From an uncultured Vibrio sp. (GTDB lineage: Bacteria; Pseudomonadota; Gammaproteobacteria; Enterobacterales; Vibrionaceae), in the NCBI RefSeq assembly GCF_963675395.1, contig NZ_OY776223.1, positions 2,790,001 through 2,854,000 of the forward strand: 64,000 bases of DNA, read 5' to 3'. A model generated the notes under the pieces. That model saw only the letters and a list, made by a program, of their open reading frames with translations. It was not told the DNA's origin and ran no database searches. Both the position numbers and the translations under genes were made by a program. Every line of letters starts with the position of its first letter. Positions within the stretch are counted from its first letter, which is position 1. This document shows positions 1 to 7,680 of the stretch, one piece after another.

Positions 1-139
1 TTCATTGGACAAACTTATGGTGCGTGCGCGTGTCGATTCGGATGGCAACGTGGCAACTCGAGATCATGACTGGCACGGCGAAAGTGGTGTGGTCGAATTT
101 GGGCAACCTGTTGAAGTTATTATCAATAAACAATTTTAA
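1..139 (+). CDS. ccmI: C-terminal end of a probable cytochrome c biogenesis protein CcmI (partial)
   Basis: An open frame enters from the left edge (codons from base 2) and ends at TAA 137-139, giving 45 residues that include LMVRARVDSDGNVATRDHDW and end in VEVIINKQF. The pattern of a beta-strand 'RAR(V)' followed by 'D-W-x-G-E' and an alternating hydrophobic end resembles the periplasmic tail of CcmI, the apocytochrome c chaperone of the Ccm haem-ligation system. In vibrios a ccm cluster lies next to mlaA, which supports the call. Only the tail is visible, so the assignment rests on weak similarity and synteny; the bulk of the gene lies outside the window. Confidence 0.55.
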   Translation, partial: SLDKLMVRARVDSDGNVATRDHDWHGESGVVEFGQPVEVIINKQF

Positions 140-196
140 TGGTTGCGAGTCATATCCATATAGTGGTATGGCTCTAAACTATCGAGTAGAATGACA

Positions 197-224
197 AAGG
201 CCAGCTTATGCTGGCCTTGTTTTT
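197..224 (+). terminator. Rho-independent terminator after ccmI
   Basis: A perfect 9-bp stem (AAGGCCAGC / GCTGGCCTT) with a TTAT loop is followed by GTTTTTA. It ends the upstream operon and separates it from mlaA. Confidence 0.85.
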
Positions 225-300
225 ATACTTAAGTGGCTTTTAAACTGCATTAGATTCGTGCGTTTTATAGCGAGGTTACTTCAGTATATTAATAGTCGTT

Positions 301-1083
301 ATGGAACGTAGAATGTATAACAAGGGTAAATCCATCTTCTTAATGCTGTTAGCACTTGGACTGGTTGGCTGTTCAAGTGCTCCTGAGGAGACAGCGACAG
401 AAGAAACAAATCAAACGACTTCTGATGTGTACGATCCGTTAGAAGGCTTTAACCGTGCCATGTGGGATATCAACTACGATTACTTGGACCCGTATTTAGT
501 GCGCCCGGTGTCATTAGCCTACGTGGAATATACGCCTACACCGGTTCGCTATGGTATTGCTAACTTTCTGGCCAACTTAGATGAGCCGGCAAGCATGGTT
601 AACAACCTGCTCATGGGTAACGGCGGTAAAGCCGTGGATCACTTTAACCGATTCTGGCTTAACTCGACATTTGGCCTACTTGGTTTGGTTGATGTCGCGA
701 CTGCTGCGGGGATTACAAAATACGATGAAAAAGCCTTCAGTGACGCTGTCGGCCATTACGGAGTAGGCAATGGTCCTTACTTTATGGTTCCGGGATACGG
801 TCCGTATACGTTACGCGAAGTCACCGATACGGTAGACAGTATGTATGTTCCACTGACCTATCTAAACTTCTGGGCGAGCCTTGGTAAGTGGGCGTTCGAA
901 GGCATGGAAAAACGCGCGTTGCTTGTTCCTCAGGAAGCTCAGTTAGACAACTCACCAGATCCTTATATCTTAACGCGTGATATTTATATCCAGCGCCAAA
1001 ACTTTAAAGCAGAAGTAGAGACCGTTAAAGAAGTCGACGCTGAAGAAGAAGCTTATCTGGATGAATATTTAGACGACTTTTAA
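301..1083 (+). CDS. mlaA: MlaA (VacJ) outer-membrane lipoprotein, phospholipid asymmetry maintenance
   Basis: MlaA is the outer-membrane component of the Mla pathway. It sits in the outer leaflet with a porin and removes mislocalised phospholipids, passing them to MlaC and the MlaFEDB complex. The 260-residue product starts with a lipoprotein signal whose lipobox LGLVGC puts the acylated Cys near residue 24. The family hallmark 'DPLEGFNRAMWDIN' follows at about residues 45-60, with the MlaA/VacJ domain through about residue 220 and an acidic C-terminal tail. No convincing Shine-Dalgarno precedes ATG 301, and ATG 313 is an alternative start. It is transcribed alone, with a terminator on each side. 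The neighbouring fadL genes make this a lipid-handling region. Confidence 0.95.
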   Translation: MERRMYNKGKSIFLMLLALGLVGCSSAPEETATEETNQTTSDVYDPLEGFNRAMWDINYDYLDPYLVRPVSLAYVEYTPTPVRYGIANFLANLDEPASMVNNLLMGNGGKAVDHFNRFWLNSTFGLLGLVDVATAAGITKYDEKAFSDAVGHYGVGNGPYFMVPGYGPYTLREVTDTVDSMYVPLTYLNFWASLGKWAFEGMEKRALLVPQEAQLDNSPDPYILTRDIYIQRQNFKAEVETVKEVDAEEEAYLDEYLDDF

Positions 1084-1111
1084 ACCGCTTCAGTTAAAAA
1101 CACGTGATATG

Positions 1112-1141
1112 AAAAAGGCTTAGCAGTTGCTAAGCCTTTTT
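1112..1141. terminator. Bidirectional terminator between mlaA and fadL
   Basis: A perfect 13-bp inverted repeat (AAAAAGGCTTAGC and its complement) with an AGTT loop. A-rich and T-rich ends on both sides let it serve mlaA (+) and the convergent FadL gene (-). Confidence 0.9.
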
Positions 1142-1159
1142 CGTTAATGATGTATTCGA

Positions 1160-2455
1160 TTAGAAGTGGTAGTTAGCCTGAAGGCCAATCAACCAAACAT
1201 TACCCGTTGTTTCGCCGACAAACTGACCACCAACTTGCTCTGCTGTATTGTCCGAATCATAACCACGTGACTCTTTAATTGAGGCATCTTTGGCGATGAT
1301 GTAAGTGAAACCAGCATCTAAGCTGAAATCTTTTGTCCAGTCGTAGGTTGCACCAATACTTAGCCAGGTACGATCGGTTTCTGGAATAGTAATGGTACGG
1401 TTTTTATCACTCACTGCTGATGTGTCGTACGCGATACCTGTTCTTAACGCCAGTTTTGGCTGGAACTGGTAAGTCGCACCTACAGCAAAGCGGTAGTTGT
1501 CTTTCCAGTTTTCAACTTTAACCATGTGCGTACCTGCGGTATCAAGGTGTGCTTCAAGTTTTTCGAATGAGCTCCAGTCAGTCCAGTTAAAGCTCGTGTG
1601 AAGGGCAAGCAGATCGGTAACTTGGTGGTAGCTGGCCAGTTCTGCAGTGGCTGGTAACGTCAGGTACATGTAACCGTTGTCGCGTGTTTGTGGTAGTCGA
1701 GTGCCGAAACCAAAACCAATACCTTCAGCATGACCCTGCAACTTCAGCTCTACTTCTGATTTGTATGCAAAGCCTACGCGGTGGTTATCGTTGATCTGCC
1801 ATGCCGTACCGACTTGCCAACCCCAAGCCGTATCATCACCTTCCATGTATTTTAGCGTGGTATCTTGAGGAAGCCCCGCTACGTTCTTTTCCGGTGTTGT
1901 TGCGCCAAAGCTACCTTCACCGAGAATATAGCGAACGCCACCGCCAATACTTACAGCATCGTTAATCTTGTAGGCTGCATTAAGGTTTGCTTCCATTGTG
2001 GTCACGCTGGCTTCGTTGCCGAAGTGTGACGCCGCAAAACCAGTACCAAGGTCCGTCTCCATACCGTAGTTGGTTCCTAGCGCTAAGCCGACCGCGAATT
2101 CATCGTTGTACTGATGCGATAGGTAGAAGTTAGGAATGATGGCATCGTGAGCGAAGTCATCTGAAGATGCTGGAATGTTATTGCCATAGAAATCGACGTC
2201 ACCGTTTACATCAAGATTTGGATTCACATAGATAGCACCAACAGATACTTGTGTGCCTTCCAAGTAAGTGAGCATAGCTGGGTTTCGCCATTGTGCACTT
2301 GCATTATCTGCCATTGCTGCTTCCCCAGCGTAAGCTCGGCCTAAGCCTGTTGCTGAGAACTCCGCAAGTTGGAAACCGGCTGCATGAGTCGCGCTTGCTG
2401 TGCCCAGCAGACTTAGTGCTACTGTCATAGAAAGAAGGGTCTTGTTGGTTTTCAT
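1160..2455 (-). CDS. fadL: FadL-family outer-membrane long-chain fatty acid transporter (copy 1)
   Basis: This 431-residue beta-barrel of the FadL/OMPP1/TodX family carries hydrophobic molecules, classically long-chain fatty acids, across the outer membrane by lateral diffusion. Residues 1-25 form a signal peptide ending in THA|AGF. The mature N-terminus shows the family features: the hatch region 'GFQLAEFSATGLGRAYAGEAA' type sequence and the conserved N-P-A ('RNPAML'). The last residue is Phe, as expected for Bam-assembled barrels. It lies in tandem with a second FadL homologue on the same strand, with a terminator between them, so the two are probably transcribed separately. Substrate range may differ from copy 2, and no FadR-like operator is evident in front of this copy. 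The symbol is assigned at family level only. Confidence 0.9.
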   Translation of the reverse strand: MKTNKTLLSMTVALSLLGTASATHAAGFQLAEFSATGLGRAYAGEAAMADNASAQWRNPAMLTYLEGTQVSVGAIYVNPNLDVNGDVDFYGNNIPASSDDFAHDAIIPNFYLSHQYNDEFAVGLALGTNYGMETDLGTGFAASHFGNEASVTTMEANLNAAYKINDAVSIGGGVRYILGEGSFGATTPEKNVAGLPQDTTLKYMEGDDTAWGWQVGTAWQINDNHRVGFAYKSEVELKLQGHAEGIGFGFGTRLPQTRDNGYMYLTLPATAELASYHQVTDLLALHTSFNWTDWSSFEKLEAHLDTAGTHMVKVENWKDNYRFAVGATYQFQPKLALRTGIAYDTSAVSDKNRTITIPETDRTWLSIGATYDWTKDFSLDAGFTYIIAKDASIKESRGYDSDNTAEQVGGQFVGETTGNVWLIGLQANYHF

Positions 2456-2763
2456 TTTGTGTTCGCTGAATTATTTATAAAGTGGGGTGAAATTTTAAAG
2501 ATAGAGCTTTTACTTTAGAAATGAAAATCCGGAACAGGTATGTTTTTGGTATTAAATTCCAACTAAGTGTCTTATGAAAGGTTAAAAATCTGTCTGTAAA
2601 AGAATTGTAAAAGAGTTTCAGCGAACAGCTGTGCGTCCTAATACCGGTATTTAGATACACGTGTTCACTGAAATAGAGCGTAGAATAAATCTTAGCTAAG
2701 AAAAAAGGCTGGAAATCCAGCCTTTTATATAGAAAGTGTTTGCAATAGCGACGAGTGCGTCAA
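2456..2763. other. Intergenic region between the two fadL genes
   Basis: This 308-bp AT-rich stretch holds the fadL copy 2 terminator at 2703-2726 and must contain the promoter of copy 1 (minus strand). No confident promoter hexamers, operator or small gene could be picked out; the 61-codon open frame here has no recognisable features. Confidence 0.5.
2703..2726 (-). terminator. Terminator of fadL copy 2
   Basis: A 10-bp stem (AAAAGGCTGG / CCAGCCTTTT) with an AAAT loop. On the minus strand it is followed by a run of T, fitting the end of the 2764-4026 transcript. Confidence 0.85.
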
Positions 2764-4026
2764 TTAGAAGCTACGGCTGTACTGTAAGCCGACTAGAATC
2801 GCATCTGCGTGAGTTGTGGCATTTACACCCGTAGATAGCATGCCTGGTACGATAGTCGTACTCTCGCTCACTTTGATATCGTCGCCTAGCAGGTATGTGA
2901 AACCAAAGTCTACGTTAGACTTGCTGTCGATATGGTAAGTGAAACCAGTCGAGAACCACTGACGGTCTGAATCTGGTACAGAAATAGACGTCACATTGTC
3001 TTGTGCACTGGTGTCGTACATGTAACCAGCGCGCAGTGTCCAGTCATTGTTTAGGTAGTAGGTACCACCGATGGCGTAGTGCCAGCCGTCTTGCCACTGA
3101 TACTCTTTAGCGTAGCTACCAGTGATCATACCTTGATCTAGGTTTTCAAAATCAATTTGGTCGAAATCTTTCCAGCCAATGTACTGCACGCTGTAGTGTA
3201 CCGCGAACTGGGTGTCTTTGATTTTGTGGAAACCAGAGAACTCAGCCATATCTGGTAGCGGTAGAGTGATCTTTTGGCCTTCGTCGTCTTCCGCTTCAAA
3301 TTCTGGGCTGTAGTGGTAAGCAAAACCAAAACGGTTGTTTTCGTCTAGTTCAAATACTGTACCTACATTGAAACCAACCGCCCAACCGTCAGCTGAATCG
3401 ACATCGAGAAGCGTTGCACCGCCTAGAGCAGGGTTGACTGCAGCAAGCGCAGAGCTTGTTACACGCTTCATTGTACCTTTGCCGTAAATCACATCCAGGC
3501 CAGCACCGAAGCTCCATTGATCGTTCAGACGGTAAGAGCCCGCGAGACCAAAGTTCGCGCTTTTCACATCAGTCAGGCCGCCGTACTCAGCCGCTACGTA
3601 GCTGTCAGAAAATTCAGTCTTGGTACCGAAGTTAGAGTAGGCATTGACACCCCAGGCAAACTTGTCGTTTACCGGTACAATCAGGTGAATGTTTGGTGCA
3701 AGTGCTGTATCACCTACATCGTCAACGTCTCCTACAGGGATGTTGTTGCCGTTAATGTTGTAAGTGGCATTTTTCACTTCAATCAGTGAAGTAATAGTTT
3801 CAAAACCAACAGACAGTTCCATTTTGTCAAACAGCGCCATTGCTGCTGGGTTACGCGCCATTACCGATGCGTTATCTGCGATTACTGCATCACCAGCAAA
3901 TGCACGGCCAAGGCCTGTCGCTGATTGGGCATTAATTTGGAAACCTGCGGCCATTGTTTGGCCTGAGGCAAAAGCTACCGTTACTGCTAAGAGAGTCTTT
4001 TTGAACAGACGCTTATTATGAGTCAT
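2764..4026 (-). CDS. fadL: FadL-family outer-membrane long-chain fatty acid transporter (copy 2)
   Basis: A second FadL homologue of 420 residues with signal peptide ending in QTMA|AGF. The mature N-terminus again has the 'NAQSATGLGRAFAGDA' hatch and N-P-A motif ('RNPAAM'), and the C-terminus ends in Phe. It is clearly paralogous to the downstream copy (similar start, barrel strands and C-terminal 'ADAILVGLQYSRSF'). A FadR-like sequence lies about 90-105 bases upstream of the start codon, so this copy is the better candidate for the classical fatty-acid-regulated FadL. Which paralogue carries which substrate cannot be decided from sequence. Confidence 0.92.
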   Translation of the reverse strand: MTHNKRLFKKTLLAVTVAFASGQTMAAGFQINAQSATGLGRAFAGDAVIADNASVMARNPAAMALFDKMELSVGFETITSLIEVKNATYNINGNNIPVGDVDDVGDTALAPNIHLIVPVNDKFAWGVNAYSNFGTKTEFSDSYVAAEYGGLTDVKSANFGLAGSYRLNDQWSFGAGLDVIYGKGTMKRVTSSALAAVNPALGGATLLDVDSADGWAVGFNVGTVFELDENNRFGFAYHYSPEFEAEDDEGQKITLPLPDMAEFSGFHKIKDTQFAVHYSVQYIGWKDFDQIDFENLDQGMITGSYAKEYQWQDGWHYAIGGTYYLNNDWTLRAGYMYDTSAQDNVTSISVPDSDRQWFSTGFTYHIDSKSNVDFGFTYLLGDDIKVSESTTIVPGMLSTGVNATTHADAILVGLQYSRSF

Positions 4027-4112
4027 GTATTTTTCCTTATTAGATTCGTCTCTTTGGACGATAATTCGAGCTTTTGCTCAGTGGCGCAGATAGTAGTCAC
4101 AAGAGTGTTATT

Positions 4113-4130
4113 AACAAATCCGACCATTGG
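4113..4130 (-). promoter_or_regulatory. Putative FadR operator upstream of fadL copy 2
   Basis: Read on the minus strand the site is CCAATGGTCGGATTTGTT. It keeps the TGGTC-n-GA core and the GTT end of the E. coli FadR consensus (AnCTGGTCnGACnnGTT). Position upstream of a fatty acid importer supports the call; binding is inferred. Confidence 0.6.
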
Positions 4131-4331
4131 ATAAAATATAGGAAAAATTACAGAAATGATGCTAAATGCAGGGAAATGGCATCTAAACTGCAATAATTAG
4201 AGTTTATGCTCTATTCTGGGTTTTGAGCGGTGTAGGCGGTAAACGTTTGCGTTCTACAAAAACGAAAATGCCGCTGAGTTGTCAAACTCGGCGGCAGTTA
4301 ACGGGCTATATACTAATTTTGTTTCATTTTA

Positions 4332-5060
4332 TTACATAGGCTGGATCATAGGGGTCAGTTTACTGGCGATCGCCTTGATATCCTCGCCTTGTTGACCCAC
4401 CAAGATCATACTTGCACTACCAATAGGTTGAACGATGCCACTCATGCCTTCTTTGTCAAAGTCGACAGTTTGCTCGCTTGGGATACCAGTAATGAACATG
4501 GTGACTTTACCTTTTAAACCCTGAAAAACCATATGTACCGCATTAGACTCTCCGAATCCACAGTGATTTAAGTAGTAGACGTGGTAAGGAAAGTTGTTGT
4601 TAAACTGAAAATTCAGCGGAGACATTTTGGCGTTAATAAATGTCTTGGGTACATTTTCGTCCAAGTGACGCACAAAAGGCTCTTCATTTATCACATGTTG
4701 AATGGCTGTATCCGCCAACGTAGCATGTGCAGGCGAAACGACGATATTGCTCCAGTTGATTTGACCAACCAACAAACCAGCAGTAAATGCCACCGATGCG
4801 GCCAAAGCCATTGCTTTCTTAGCAAAGGTAGGGCGAACAACGTTTTGCTCAACAGAGCTCGAACTTTGGCTGAACAAAATTTTATCAGCAAGATCTTCAG
4901 GCACCTCGACATTCATCGCCTGTTTGATTTTTTCATCGAGATCCAAAACGTCTTCAACAAACTTATGGTTGGCGTTATTCTCGGCCAAAGCTTGCAGTAT
5001 CTCTTCATCCTTCTGTTTTGGATCCGACAAAATACGACGACGAAATTCTAAATCATCCAT
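4332..5060 (-). CDS. DUF3379-type membrane protein, probable anti-sigma factor
   Basis: This 242-residue protein has an acidic cytoplasmic N-terminal part (about 1-80, starting MDDLEFRRRILSDPKQ), a single hydrophobic segment (about residues 82-105) and an extracytoplasmic C-terminal domain of about 135 residues. This matches the DUF3379 proteins of vibrios. Its start codon overlaps the end of the ECF sigma gene by 8 bases, so the two are translationally coupled. An N-in single-pass protein encoded with a sigma factor is the standard arrangement for an anti-sigma factor that holds the sigma factor at the membrane. The signal sensed is unknown; a GAGGA ribosome site precedes the ATG. Function is inferred from architecture and context. 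Confidence 0.75.
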   Translation of the reverse strand: MDDLEFRRRILSDPKQKDEEILQALAENNANHKFVEDVLDLDEKIKQAMNVEVPEDLADKILFSQSSSSVEQNVVRPTFAKKAMALAASVAFTAGLLVGQINWSNIVVSPAHATLADTAIQHVINEEPFVRHLDENVPKTFINAKMSPLNFQFNNNFPYHVYYLNHCGFGESNAVHMVFQGLKGKVTMFITGIPSEQTVDFDKEGMSGIVQPIGSASMILVGQQGEDIKAIASKLTPMIQPM

Positions 5061-5610
5061 TTTTTTGTCCTCTCTTTGTATCTTGAGAATCCAACATCTC
5101 TTTCAATTGATTACGAGCACGAAATAGGCGTGTCATAACGGTATTCTTGTTCAGTTCCAGTATGTCGCCGATCTCTTCTCCACTGAAACCGCCGACGACT
5201 TGTAAAAATAAAGGTTCACGATATTCGACTTCTAATTTCATGATTTGTGCCTGAAGCCACTCTTGCTGGTGATGGGGGTCGTCGTTGACCTTCGCATCAT
5301 TGCCATAGTCATCGATATCAACTAAATCAAATTGTTTGCGTTCGAATCGGCGTGCATTTTCTCGTCTTAAAATAGTAATAAGCCAAGACTTCGCTGCTTT
5401 TTCGTCCAATAGGCTATCCAGAGATTTCCATGCACGAAGACAGGTTTCCTGAACCAAATCTTCGGCAACCGCTTTGTCTTTACTGAGCCAGTAAGCATAG
5501 CGATATAAATCACGATGGTAGCCCCGAACGAGCGATTCATATTTTCTTTGTTTGTCCATATCAGAGTTGACCGGACTGTTGGAATTTTTCTTTCCAAACA
5601 TTTTTAACAT
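5053..5610 (-). CDS. ECF-type RNA polymerase sigma factor
   Basis: A sigma-70 family factor of the extracytoplasmic-function class, about 185 residues. Region 2 is recognisable (YHRDLYRYAYWLSKD ... AEDLVQETCLRAWK), as is region 4 with its helix-turn-helix (FSGEEIGDILELNKNTVMTRLFRAR). The frame is open further upstream. I chose ATG 5610 because a GGAGG lies 11 bases before it; ATG 5628 and 5601 are alternatives. The next gene, overlapping by 8 bases, encodes the likely anti-sigma factor. It is not the canonical rpoE-rseABC locus, since no rse genes are present. The target regulon is unknown; autoregulation is usual for this class. Confidence 0.88.
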   Translation of the reverse strand: MLKMFGKKNSNSPVNSDMDKQRKYESLVRGYHRDLYRYAYWLSKDKAVAEDLVQETCLRAWKSLDSLLDEKAAKSWLITILRRENARRFERKQFDLVDIDDYGNDAKVNDDPHHQQEWLQAQIMKLEVEYREPLFLQVVGGFSGEEIGDILELNKNTVMTRLFRARNQLKEMLDSQDTKRGQKNG

Positions 5611-5864
5611 GGCTGCAAGAGCCTCCATTTTGATGAAACCAGTATAGTGTGGCCATTTGGATAGACATTCAGAGTTTAGCAGCCTCAACGATTCGTTTGT
5701 GATTGAATAATTAGCAGAGTGAACGTTTAAGACGCTAATAGAGAATCAGTGGGCAGACGATTTATTTGGATGGTTGAAGAAAATAGATCGTCTGAGCAGC
5801 GCTAAATCAATATAAAATTGATCTATTTCAAAAACTCGCTCAGTGAAGCGGTTATAGTTACTCC

Positions 5865-6028
5865 TGTCATCTCGTTAGTCCTTGTGACTAACATGTTGAG
5901 CAAGATGACACTTCCTTTTGAAGGCTGACTTTACTTTCTCCTAATCAGGAAACTGATTAATGTTCAATTGGCGTAAGTTAATTGTTTTATAGATATTCCG
6001 ACCACACAGTTCTGTGTGGTTTTTTTTT
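5865..6028 (+). ncRNA. Candidate stand-alone small RNA upstream of fadI
   Basis: About 164 bases fold into consecutive stems. An outer 8-bp stem (5865-5872 with 5903-5910) encloses a perfect 7-bp stem (GTTAGTC 5874-5880 / GACTAAC 5886-5892). Next come CCTT-TTG-AAGG, a TAATCAG-GAAA-CTGATTA hairpin with a GNRA loop near 5942-5959, a short CAATT/AATTG stem, and a strong terminator (6001-6020 plus nine T). A TATAGT box at 5853-5858 would start transcription near 5865; no good -35 element is visible. No reading frame of note lies inside. I do not recognise a named vibrio sRNA. It lies between the divergent sigma gene and fadI, with about 340 bases still to fadI. Confidence 0.7.
6001..6028 (+). terminator. 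Terminator of the candidate sRNA
   Basis: The 9-bp stem ACCACACAG / CTGTGTGGT with a 2-base loop is followed directly by a long T run. Confidence 0.9.
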
Positions 6029-6337
6029 ACCTCAATTTCTCTTTACCAACCCAGTTGGTATTCAACGATCTTCATTGTTCATAGTCTGTTAATCGTGCGG
6101 CCTACATAATGTGTTCCTTCAGAATCAAGGCCAAAACTTACATTTACCTTAGTATCAAATAGGTAATCAATCTTTATCACACTTAGCTAAAAGTTTACTT
6201 AAATCCATGTATTAGGTGACTTAGAGTGATTGTAACGTTTTAAAATCGCCATTGGTTGTGGTTTAGAGTAATTGATCTACTCGCTTCACGTTTATCTAAA
6301 TGCACCTTTGATAATTTTAACAAGTTGATTACAATGA

Positions 6338-6354
6338 ATCAGGTCAGACCTCTT
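6338..6354 (+). promoter_or_regulatory. Putative FadR operator before fadIJ
   Basis: ATCAGGTCAGACCTCTT matches 14 of 17 positions of the FadR consensus AACTGGTCAGACCTGTT and lies 19-35 bases before the fadI start codon. FadR repression of beta-oxidation genes is well established in enterobacteria and vibrios. Binding here is inferred. Confidence 0.7.
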
Positions 6355-6372
6355 ATTAATTAAGGAGAAACA

Positions 6373-7680
6373 ATGGGCAAGCAGGAAGTAAAGACGCGTC
6401 ATGGTGAACGCGTTGCTATTGTCGCAGGGCTTCGAACTCCCTTTGCTCGTCAAAGCACGGAATTTAGCCAAGTGCCAGCGGTTGATTTAGGGAAAATGGT
6501 AGTAAGTGAAATGCTTGCTCGAACCGATCTTGATCCGAAATTAATACAACAAGTGGTATTTGGACAAGTCGTGCAAATGCCAGAAGCTCCCAATATCGCC
6601 CGTGAGATTGTATTGGGGACAGGAATGAGTGTCCATACCGATGCCTACAGCGTGACGCGTGCATGTGCCACAAGTTTTCAGGCCGCCGTGAATGTTGCGG
6701 AAAGTATTATGGCTGGCACGATTGATATCGGTATTGCTGGTGGTGCTGATTCATCTTCAGTCCTTCCGGTCGGTGTTTCTAAAAAGCTGGCCGCTCACCT
6801 TCTGGCGCTGAGTAAGACCAAGACCCTAAGTCAGAAGCTCGGTATTCTCAAAAACATCAGCCTCAAAGATTTAATGCCAGTTCCACCTGCCGTTGCTGAA
6901 TACTCTACCGGTTTGTCGATGGGACAAACCGCCGAGCAAATGGCGAAATCACACGGTATCTCCCGTGCAGAGCAAGATGCTCTGGCACACCGTTCCCATA
7001 CTTTAGCGTCTCAAGCGTGGAAAGAGGGCAAGACTCAAGGCGAAGTCATGACCGCATTCCCCGAACCTTACAAAAAATGGATCTCGGAAGACAACAACGT
7101 ACGTCATGACTCCACGTTAGAGGGATACGCAAAACTTCGCCCGGCATTTGATCGTCAATATGGCAGCGTAACCGCAGCAAATAGTACGCCGCTGACTGAT
7201 GGTGGTGCGGCTGTGATGCTAATGCGCGAAGGTAAAGCGAAAGAGCTTGGTATGGAAATCCTTGGCTACATTCGCGGTTACGCTTTCTCTGCTATTGGCG
7301 TAGAGACCGACATGTTAATGGGCCCTTCTTACGCGACCGCGAAGGTACTGGAAAATACAGGGCTGGAATTGTCGGATCTGACTCTGATTGATATGCACGA
7401 AGCTTTTGCTGCACAGGCGCTGGCTAACGTGAAAATGTTTGCCTCTGATAAGTTTGCTCAAGAAAACCTCGGTCGTTCCAAAGCCATTGGTGACATCGAC
7501 ATGGATAAATTCAACGTACTTGGTGGTTCGATTGCTTATGGACATCCGTTTGCAGCAACGGGCGCGCGCATGATGACGCAAACACTGCGCGAGCTAAAAC
7601 GTCGAGGTGGTGGTATTGCATTGAACACCGCATGTGCGGCGGGTGGTCTTGGTGCGGCAATGATTCTGGAGGTTGAGTAA
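6373..7680 (+). CDS. fadI: FadI, 3-ketoacyl-CoA thiolase
   Basis: FadI cleaves 3-ketoacyl-CoA with CoA to release acetyl-CoA, the last step of each beta-oxidation turn, and works in a complex with FadJ. The 435-residue protein is a full-length thiolase. The acyl-accepting Cys98 is in 'TRACATS', the His is in '[16 protein letters not shown]' and the second catalytic Cys is in '[10 protein letters not shown]' near the end. An ideal AAGGAG lies 8 bases before ATG. The stop codon overlaps the fadJ start, so the two form one operon. The size and pairing with fadJ favour FadI over FadA. Confidence 0.96.
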   Translation: MGKQEVKTRHGERVAIVAGLRTPFARQSTEFSQVPAVDLGKMVVSEMLARTDLDPKLIQQVVFGQVVQMPEAPNIAREIVLGTGMSVHTDAYSVTRACATSFQAAVNVAESIMAGTIDIGIAGGADSSSVLPVGVSKKLAAHLLALSKTKTLSQKLGILKNISLKDLMPVPPAVAEYSTGLSMGQTAEQMAKSHGISRAEQDALAHRSHTLASQAWKEGKTQGEVMTAFPEPYKKWISEDNNVRHDSTLEGYAKLRPAFDRQYGSVTAANSTPLTDGGAAVMLMREGKAKELGMEILGYIRGYAFSAIGVETDMLMGPSYATAKVLENTGLELSDLTLIDMHEAFAAQALANVKMFASDKFAQENLGRSKAIGDIDMDKFNVLGGSIAYGHPFAATGARMMTQTLRELKRRGGGIALNTACAAGGLGAAMILEVE

